A DNA stretch of 64,000 nucleotides, taken from contig CM029370.1 in assembly GCA_017165825.1 (NCBI GenBank), positions 15,442,733 through 15,506,732 on the forward strand, read 5' to 3'. This stretch comes from Hepsetus odoe. Lineage: Eukaryota; Chordata; Actinopteri; Characiformes; Hepsetidae. Under the pieces are notes generated by a model, which saw only the letters and a program-made list of their open reading frames with translations, did no database searches and was not told where the DNA came from. Of this stretch, positions 57,231-64,000 are shown in pieces. Position 1 is the stretch's first letter; the number at the start of each line of letters is the position of its first letter. The translations under genes and the position numbers were made by a program.

Positions 57231-59827
57231 CCTGCTGTACTGCTTTCTCCCCTTTGTTTACAATCCTGAAGAACCAGGTCTGATATTGAAGTCAATAACA
57301 AGCGTAGACGGTACAACATATAGAGCAAAACGACAGGGTGTATGAACAATAGTCATAAATGCAGAACTGGCGCGGTGTTCGTGATTATACAATATTATGT
57401 CCAACACTGTATTTAGCAGCATGACGTTAGAGTGCATCCCAGGTGGCTCCCCGCTCACTAGCCCGGCTTTTACCAACCCTGTTTCCCAACTAAAGTTTTC
57501 ATGCTCTCAACACGATTCCAAATAATCCGTTCACCAGCAAGCCATTGCTGGATGTATGTGGGTGTGTTTGAGCTGAGAAAACTAAAATGTGCAGGTCATG
57601 ATGGGCTTTAAGGCTGAGGTTGGGAGCCAATGCCCCACAGTGCATTATTGATAATGATCACTTCACCTGTGCAGAGACAATAGACAGCTTTCCAGCTTCA
57701 AGCCATCGCCTGTGGGAGTGCTGGTAGGCTTGTTCCAATGTCAGTAAGAGTGGACGTTTTAGACATACCTAAACCCTGGCCACTATTATGACCATGTGAA
57801 TCTGTCAAAGTGATTCACACTTCAATTCTTGGCCTTCATGGGGCTTAGAATGGCATCCAATTTCAGCTGCATGTATTAAAACAAATGAAATATCACATTA
57901 CTGTGTGAATTATGAATGGGGTTTTAAGTATTTGCCATATGTTTCGCGTAATTTTATTTTGGTAGCTCACATCCAGTTCTCAGAGCATCCATGAACAAAT
58001 GGTTTGTATTGGCTCCACTTGTTTACTGTGTTCTGGATGTTTACATACAATTAATTTTCCTGAAATACAGAGGAATTCACTGAAGTACAGCTGATTTAGT
58101 TGTTTGCAGTAACATTTGTGCATGTGTGTGGACACAGCTGCAGTTGGAAGAAGTCTGGCTTCTGCCCTGAGCGATACTGAATAATTAACAGAGCCATAAA
58201 CACCGACTATTTCTCAAACCCACATGGCAGTATTAGGTGTACAGTGTGTGCACAATTATTAGGCAAGTATTCTGACCATATCATAATTTCTTGCAGATAT
58301 TCCAGCTCCACGCTGTTTAAACTTGAATGCTAATTGGATTTAAGCAGATCAGGTGATGTGTATTTGTGTAATGAGGGAGGGTGTGGCCTAAAGAGATCAA
58401 CTCCGTATATATCTTTTACCCCTACACACAAACACATGCAGCAGGGGGCAGCTATTGAAAGCACCCAGGGAGCAGTGACGGGGACGGTACCTTGCTCAAT
58501 CTACTGGTCAGGGATTTGAACCCACAATCTTCTGATCCTGGGGCCAACTCCCTAACCACTAGGCCACCGTTGCCCTGTTTTTCATTTAGTTGCCGAATAA
58601 TTGTGCACACATGTATTCCCCTGGGTTGTTCAGAGTTATTGACATTTTGGATTGACTGAAAGCACTGTATTTGTTCCATAGTAAAATTAATCCTCAAAAT
58701 ATTCACGTGCCCAATAATTGTGCACACAGAGTAATCTGTTAAACCAGGTTAAAAGTCATTGCTATTAGGCCTTCTTAAAATTCTTGGAACAGCATGTATC
58801 AGGTATTGACCTTAATAAGTACTCAATTAGACACAATTGCTTAAGAAACCCAGCTACTATTTTTCTTTGGCACCAGTATTGAAACTTAAGTAATGGTCCA
58901 TTACGTCACACAGTCTGAGAGTTCTGCAATTTCAGGCAAGATTTTTTTTAATTACACATCAAACTTCCCTTATTAACCTTTAAAAGTGTGCATGTTGTAT
59001 TATGTGTTTTTCTTGTTGATTGATAAAGCGCTCCTGTGTGCAATCTTTAATCATGTTTGTGAAATGCGGTGTAGTTTACTGTACAAAAAAAACTTTCAAT
59101 TGACACGGTGATTAAATTACAAGTTTCTAGAAGACTATACTAAATATAGTCTCAAAAACCAACTTGGCAAATACATGATCAAGTATTATGACTAAGGAGG
59201 TAGAAATGTTAAAGTGACTCCAAAGTATACAAACAGATTTCTGCAAATAGTCTAGTCTAGTCTTAAAATAAACTTGTTTTTAACTTGGCCACATTTTTTA
59301 TTCCAGATACAATTGAGACTTTTAGGTATAGCACAAATTCACATTTACATATAGTAAACTTTGTTCCATCCTTGTCTGTATGTCTGTTTCTCTGTCTTCC
59401 TGTGGTAGGTATAGTGGAAATGTTGATGTGTCGACAGCGGGCAAGGAACTCCCTGGGTCGTGTGTTTGTGAGTCAGGTGAGTTGGCTCCTGTGCCTATCG
59501 CTGAAAACAACCTGGTGTTCCTTATCACTGTTTGCTGTGTATGTAACACGAGAACTAAGCAGGCAGACTGAGCTCATCCTTACCTCTTACTGTTCTATTT
59601 TTCCTCTTGTTTAGTTCCTTGCATGCTCTCTTTCTCTTTTTTATCTGTCAAAGTCAGGCTGTGTCTGGAGGAAAGAATTCATCTCAGCCTGACAGCAAAA
59701 CTTAATCAATAAATGGATACATAAAAGATCGAAAATAGTCAAGATTTATTATTTTATTTCACTTTTGCCTGTATCTATCCATCTTTCATGTCTCAATTCC
59801 TTTGGTGCTCCTACAGCTTTACCCTTC

Positions 59828-59864
<37 letters not shown>

Positions 59865-62798
59865 GCTCTTTCATTTTCCATAGATGCGACAGTTGGTATC
59901 AGACTTGCGGCATGACGCAGCTGCCCGTGTGGTGATCTTTAGGAGTCTGGTCCCCAAAGTATTCTGTGCAGGTCAGGTTTCGTCAATAAAGATACTGCAC
60001 ATGCTCTCCTAAACAAAAAAAGATTCCAAATAGTTAAAAGAAAAATGCTCTAGGAGAACCATTTTGGTTCCCTGAAGATCCCTTTAGTGGATGGTTCCAT
60101 TGTTCTAAATCAGATGTGTGAGTGTGCCTTTTGAAAATTTAAAGAACCTCCTCATAATAAAGGTTTTTTTTTCAGGAGCCGATCTAAAGGAGAGAGCCCA
60201 GATGAGTAACTCAGAGGCTGAGCAGTTTGTTCTTGGTCTTCGCTCTCTAATGAATGAAATAGGTGAGAGGGTGATGATGCAGATAACAAACCTAAATAAG
60301 GATTTAAAAAAAAATGTTATACAACTTCTATTTATTTGCTGAACATATTGGAAAATATCGAAAATAAAATTTGTAAAGTAATTATGCATTCAAATGTGCA
60401 AAATTATGTTTCCTATAGATATTTTGCCAAAATCCTCAAAAAATGTCATTTAATCAGGGTTGCCAATTAAATAAATGCTTCTTTTTTCTTTTTTTTTTCC
60501 TTTTGCCTTTAGCAAATAAGAGTAGCTCTTATGTTGTTGTGAAGTGAAGTGAAAGTGACTATTCTTGTCATTGTGTAAGGCAGCACAGCACAACACAATG
60601 AAATTAAACCTCTGCATTTCACCCATACACACATGTAGCAGGGGGCAGCTATTGAAACTGCCTGGGGAGCAGTGATGGGGACAGTACCTTGCTCAAGGGT
60701 ACCTCAGGGTAACCTTCAGGTGAGGGAATCGAACCCACAATCTTCCAATCTGGGGCTGACGCCCTAACCACTAGTGTGTAATAATGTGTGGAACAAAAGT
60801 TTATAATACACGATGGACACATTTTGTTTTCCTTGCCAAATCCATTATGTATGTTTTGACTATGGTTAAATTTTTTTTTCCTCACCTACCCACAATAGTT
60901 GTCAAAATAACGAGGCTTGCTCATGTGTGGCATTGAAGGCAAGGCTAAGCAAGTATATACAGTGCAAATGCTATGCCCCTTATTTATTCAGAATTTGCTC
61001 CCAAAGGTGTATTTTTGACATAGTTCTCCAGGCTTCTTGAAGGACAAACTTTTTGGCTCTTTTTTTCAGTCCAGTTCCTGTACCTAAAGTTTGTTTGTTA
61101 AGCTACACAGCAACCTACTTATAAATTATGCCTCTTATATTACATGCCAAACTTAAGGCATAGATCAGTGCAGAAACGGGTGCAGATGATTAATGATGAT
61201 CGTGGTGAATCGTTTACTGGTGATGCTGCATGCTGAGTGCTTTGGTACGCCTTTATCTAGGCTCCTTGTATCTGTAGCTTTGCATCAAAACATCTGTTTT
61301 CTTTTATTATATCTGCTCAATATGCTAAAGATAAGACTTAAAATAGTACTATCGCACCAACATGGCGATTCCGTAGCAAAATTTAAAGAAATGAGGGGTT
61401 TCTCAGTTTATAATACTGTATATAATATAAATAATAAATACATTTTATAAATAATATATATGATTACTTTATTGAGCACCTGGACATCCGATTGCACTGA
61501 ACGGGAATAAAAAAGCACATGAAATCTGTTAATGTGGCTTGATTGTGATTGTTAAATGTAATCTAATCTTTTCTGCACAAATCATGTGTCAAAAAAGAAA
61601 ACAAAAAAACTAAACTAAAAGTCTAGCTGCGCAGGAATTTGGCCATTAGTTGTATCAGGTGTTCTGAGTTGGTGGACACCATAAGCTAGATGAGGTACTT
61701 TAGAACCAGCTGCATCCAGGTTTGATGTATGATCTGTCTGATGTGTGCTCTGTTCCTCTTCTGTGCCAGCTGCGTTGCCTATGCCAACCATCGCTGCAAT
61801 AGACGGCTTTGCTCTTGGAGGTGGGCTAGAGCTGGCACTAGCATGTGATCTGCGCACGGCAGGTGAGTGAAAACTTTGAACTCATTGGGGCAGGTTGTGG
61901 CAGGTGTGGGACAGAAGTGACGTGCCTGCTGAACAGGGAGGGCTTTTGGAATTTGTTTTAACATTAGCAGCAGTGGCTTGTGTCAAAGAGGAGGACCTGT
62001 GGGTTGCTTGTGACAGGGCCACGCAGATGCAAGCTCCTTGAACTGTCCTCTTTGGACATGTGTGTGTCTACGTGTGTGTGTATGTCTGCTTGTACGTGTC
62101 TGTGTTTTGCAGCATACACTGCACAGATGGGCTTGATTGAGACCACACGAGGACTCCTCCCAGGGGCAGGTAAGAAAATAGGAAAGGATTGAGAGAGATA
62201 ATGGTTATCACTTCCTAGTGATTATTTTTATTCACAATAAAACGGGCCTTTAATGAAAAGTATTTAGCAGTGGTGTTCACACTGGGTTTATAAAAATTAC
62301 CATGTTACAGTGCCCAGTTCAAAGCACAGAGACAATCTGCACTTGGCAGAGGAGAAGGAGTTTGGTGCAATTACATTTTTTTTTTAAATAGCTATTGCAC
62401 CAGATGGAACTGTGAATGCAAATTACTGCATGGTTTTTAATAGTTTTTATAACATTTGATGTGAGATGATGCCTCCCAACCAAAACTAAACATATAGTGC
62501 ATACATAGTGCCTGAACGGACAGGCATTTACAAAGACAGAAATTTATTTTAATCATATAGTGGGGTTTGCCCATTTCTCATGACTCTGCTGTACACTCCT
62601 TATGCACTAGGGGGCAGTCAGAGGTTGCCTCGAGCAGTGGGCTTTGCAGTGGCTAAGGAGCTGATCTTCACTGGGCGGCGTGTAGGGGGGCAGCAGGCTC
62701 TGGAATTGGGGCTGGTGAACCGGGTCGTCGAGCAGAGCCAGAGTGGAGATGCAGCCCACAGAGAGGCTTTAAGCCTGGCTAGAGAGATTCTCCCTCAG
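56982..62798 (+). CDS. echdc2: echdc2 gene (enoyl-CoA hydratase domain-containing 2, mitochondrial), partial
   Basis: Seven exons (56982-57201, 59409-59476, 59884-59971, 60176-60262, 61770-61862, 62113-62169, 62611-62798) join with continuous phase into 267 codons. All have GT-AG ends. Residues 1-60 look like a mitochondrial presequence: basic, Ser/Leu-rich and without acids until E54. The crotonase fold follows: VFCAGADLKERAQM (oxyanion hole, about 123-135), TIAAIDGFALGGGLELALAC with Glu175, and MGLIETTRGLLPGAG with Glu195. These glutamates correspond to the two catalytic glutamates of enoyl-CoA hydratase. From memory, human ECHDC2 shares GLIETTRGLLPGAG and AKELIFTGRR, which separates it from the paralogue AUH (GLVETKLAIIPGGG). 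The exact substrate is not established. The final 25-30 residues of a roughly 292-residue protein are beyond the window. Confidence 0.93.
58242..58731 (+). mobile_element. Non-coding derivative of the 44519 Tc1-like element
   Basis: It has the same ends, CAGTGTGTGCACAATTATTA on the left and the complement CTCTGTGTGCACAATTATTG on the right, bounded by TA (58240-58241, 58732-58733). It also shares AAGCAGATCAGGTGATG, GAGGGAGGGTGTGGCCTAAA and ATTTGTTCCATA with 44519-45620. All transposase sequence is gone and a SINE sits inside. It lies in echdc2 intron 1. Confidence 0.85.
58425..58576 (-). mobile_element. tRNA-derived SINE (family A), truncated, inside MITE
   Basis: On the minus strand it has the head CAACGGTGGCCTAGTGGTTA, a GGTTCAAATCCC B-box, and CACTGCTCCCTGGGTGCTTT. 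It lacks the 3' end. It splits the surrounding Tc1-derived MITE. Confidence 0.85.
58732..59408. other. echdc2 intron 1, unique part
   Basis: No further exon or repeat is recognised. Bases 57202-58241, also intron 1, likewise show nothing nameable. Confidence 0.35.
59409..59476 (+). CDS. echdc2: echdc2 exon 2
   Basis: It encodes GIVEMLMCRQRARNSLGRVF and VSQ between CTTCCTGTGGTAG and GTGAGT. It corresponds to the beginning of the crotonase domain (ITEILMNRPSARNALG-type in human). Confidence 0.9.
59828..59861 (+). repeat. (CT)n microsatellite in intron 2
   Basis: A CT run about 25 bases before exon 3. It may double as part of the pyrimidine-rich region. Confidence 0.9.
59884..59971 (+). CDS. 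echdc2: echdc2 exon 3
   Basis: It encodes MRQLVSDLRHDAAARVVIF, then RSLVPKVFCA plus one base. The acceptor is TTTTCCATAG and the donor GTCAGG. Confidence 0.92.
60040..60170. repeat. GGTTC-type dispersed repeat beside exon 4
   Basis: GAGAACCATTTTGGTTCCCT, GATGGTTCCATTGTTCTA, TTAAAGAACCTCCTCATAAT and AAAGGTTTTTTTTTC resemble the AAAGGTTCTT-type fish repeat at 35260-35470. It ends directly at the exon 4 acceptor. Confidence 0.4.
60176..60262 (+). CDS. echdc2: echdc2 exon 4
   Basis: It encodes ADLKERAQMSNSEAEQFVLG and LRSLMNEI. ADLKE continues the oxyanion-hole loop begun in exon 3. Donor GTGAGA; phase 1 at both ends. Confidence 0.93.
60538..60774 (-). mobile_element. tRNA-derived SINE (family A), near full length
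   Basis: On the minus strand it begins CTAGTGGTTAGGGCGTCAGC, has GGTTCGATTCCC and GAGCAAGGTACTGTCCCCAT, and ends GACAAGAATAGTCACTTTCA. It lies in echdc2 intron 4. Confidence 0.88.
60775..61769. other. echdc2 intron 4, unique part
   Basis: No exon or named repeat was recognised. AT-rich around 61380-61470. Confidence 0.35.
61770..61862 (+). CDS. echdc2: echdc2 exon 5 (catalytic Glu 1)
   Basis: It encodes ALPMPTIAAIDGFALGGGLE and LALACDLRTA. GGGLELALACD carries the first catalytic glutamate of the crotonase family (Glu175 by this model). Acceptor CTTCTGTGCCAG, donor GTGAGT. Confidence 0.95.
62113..62169 (+). CDS. echdc2: echdc2 exon 6 (catalytic Glu 2)
   Basis: It encodes YTAQMGLIETTRGLLPGA plus one base. 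Glu195 in GLIETT aligns with the second catalytic glutamate. GLLPGAG favours ECHDC2 over AUH. Acceptor TGTGTTTTGCAG, donor GTAAGA. Confidence 0.95.
62611..62798 (+). CDS. echdc2: echdc2 exon 7
   Basis: It encodes GSQRLPRAVGFAVAKELIFT, then GRRVGGQQALELGLVNRVVE and a helix ending AREILPQ. Donor GTGTCA in phase 0. The acceptor (CTCCTTATGCACTAG) has a modest pyrimidine tract, but codon continuity GAG|GSQRLPR with exon 6 supports it. Residues expected next (the QAPIAVRLGK-type segment of human) are not found before 64000. Confidence 0.93.
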
Positions 62799-63169
62799 GT
62801 GTCAGTCACACGCGCACGCACACACAAACACATTCTCCGGCTCTCTTACATGGAGGCAATCTTACACATTCTGATGTCTGACCAAGTTACTTCTGCTGTG
62901 AGCATACTCACTCAGAGTGTCTGTGTGTTACCATTCTGTCTTGAGGGCTCTGTCCATGTGGCAATCATATAGCAAGTAAGCAAGTCAGTGTGTAAGAGTG
63001 TGTGTGCCTATACACTGGAAACACTTTTAAACTGCAGGCTTTATTGTCCGTTTGTGTGAGAGAAAGATATAACAACCCATTCCCAACCACTGACAAATTG
63101 CTCTTAATCCAGAGTGCATTCCTCTTCTAAGACTGTCATAGAAACACAGGTAGAACATACAGCTGAACA
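62799..63169. other. echdc2 intron 7, nothing recognised
   Basis: No exon follows. A short ACACGCACGCACAC tract sits just after the donor. Confidence 0.4.
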
Positions 63170-63387
63170 GGGGCTGGTGGCGGTCCAGTGGTAGGAAACC
63201 CGCCTGTGGCCCAAGAGGTTGCAAGTTCTAATCCCGCTTCAAACGCTACCGTTTGTATGCACTATATGTCAAAATGGTTCCTGAGCAAAACCCTAAACCC
63301 CAAATTGCTCCAGGGGGATTGCCCCAGTAATACGGAATTGGAAGTCGCTCTGGATTAGACCGTTTGCTAAATGCTGTAAATGTATAT
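63170..63387 (+). mobile_element. SINE family B, near full length
   Basis: The head GGGGCTGGTGGCGGTCCAGT, GTGGTAGG, a B-box-like GCAAGTTCTAATCCC, CTGAGCAAAACCCTAAACCC, CCAGGGGGATTGCCCCAGTA and the tail GAAGTCGCTCTGGATTAGAC with TGCTAAATGCTGTAAATGTA are present. Confidence 0.85.
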
Positions 63388-64000
63388 TGGGCAAACTCAA
63401 GAATACTATTATAGGAAGATATTTCATAAGTTGGTATTTTGAGGACAATGGTGGAGATGAATCTTTTGTTGGTGTTCAATTAGTCTGAGATTGGTTGACT
63501 CAACAACCAATATAAGCCATAGCATATGATTAAAAACAACAATTGTGTTCATGCTCATCACACCACTTAGTGATTTCTCATACTCTCATACATGGATGAG
63601 GCCATTGTCACTTTGAAAGAGAACACTCTCCCCGGGACAGACATTTTTCAGCAAAGGATAAAAGCAATCAGCCAGGATAAATTTGTACTGACTTGCATAA
63701 AACCTTCCCCCAATGGAATAAGTGGACGCACACCCTGCTATTAAAATGCCTCCAAGTCATAAAAGAAGCTTTGGACCATCTCTGTCGAGGTCAAGCATTC
63801 AAGTCTGTAGCTTTCTCTTTGTATAAATGACACATGCCCTCACCCACTTGTGGAGAACTTGGTGAAAGAAAGCTCATTTGTTTGTATATCTTTTTCAACA
63901 TGCAGTGCACTTGTCTGGAAACATCTTTACTCATTATGTTTCTCCATTAATTTCTTCAAGTTTTCCTTTGATTAGTTACTCATTGGTATGTGGTTGAAAT
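63388..64000. other. echdc2 intron 7 continuing, nothing recognised
   Basis: Neither the terminal echdc2 exon nor any named repeat was found to the window edge. Confidence 0.35.

Noticed and set aside
12734..63387. Numerous GTGGCCTAGTGGTTAGGG...GGTTCAAATCCC segments as possible tRNA genes
   Set aside because: They have box A/B-like heads but no complete cloverleaf and share long non-tRNA bodies, so they are SINEs.

Overview
The window is vertebrate nuclear DNA, most likely from a teleost fish. It has long AT-rich introns and intergenic stretches, GT-AG exons of vertebrate-type genes, many CA/GT, CT and tetranucleotide microsatellites, at least ten copies of one tRNA-headed SINE, Tc1-like transposons, a hAT-type MITE and non-LTR retrotransposon pieces. 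The repeat mix resembles otophysan fishes (catfish, characins, carps), but the species cannot be fixed from the sequence alone.

Three protein-coding genes can be named, all on the + strand. (1) 14766-15085 is the last coding exon of an LRRC26/38/52/55-type leucine-rich-repeat membrane protein, best matched to lrrc52, an auxiliary gamma subunit of BK channels. Its LRR exon is not in the window, so bases 1-14765 are probably its intron. (2) 41937-55851 is ccdc190: a first coding exon with a basic/acidic coiled coil and a last exon with the conserved C-terminal block. The intron phases of these two exons do not match, so at least one internal exon remains unfound. (3) 56982-62798 and onward is echdc2, a mitochondrial enoyl-CoA hydratase/isomerase-family protein. 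Seven exons with continuous phase are visible, both catalytic glutamates are present, and the gene starts in a CpG-rich promoter. Its final exon(s) lie beyond the right edge. In human, LRRC52 and CCDC190 are both in 1q23-q24 while ECHDC2 is in 1p32, so the order here mixes two human blocks.

Layout: 1-14.7 kb is probable lrrc52 intron with a hAT MITE, a LINE endonuclease fragment, an LTR-like block, a degenerate ATTGGTTAGCC repeat, a Tc1-like copy split by a LINE 3' tail, and dense microsatellites. From 15.1 to 41.9 kb lies a gene-poor interval. It holds SINEs, LINE pieces, a complete-ended Tc1-like element (30.5-31.6 kb), a 46-bp minisatellite (34.0-34.7 kb), a perfect 16-bp hairpin, and three small exon-like segments with strong splice signals and compatible phase (19.8, 22.1 and 22.9 kb) that I cannot assign. 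From 41.9 to 55.9 kb is ccdc190, whose large intron holds a Tc1-like element with an IR/DR arrangement, a solo LTR with a 5-bp target duplication, and a LINE reverse-transcriptase pseudogene interrupted by two different SINEs. From 56.8 to 64 kb is echdc2.

The three genes are not an operon and show no functional link to each other. I see no evidence for a new multi-gene system. The best leads are the unassigned exon series, the minisatellite with a higher-order period, the nested-transposon chronology, and three unique stretches that could be conserved non-coding elements.
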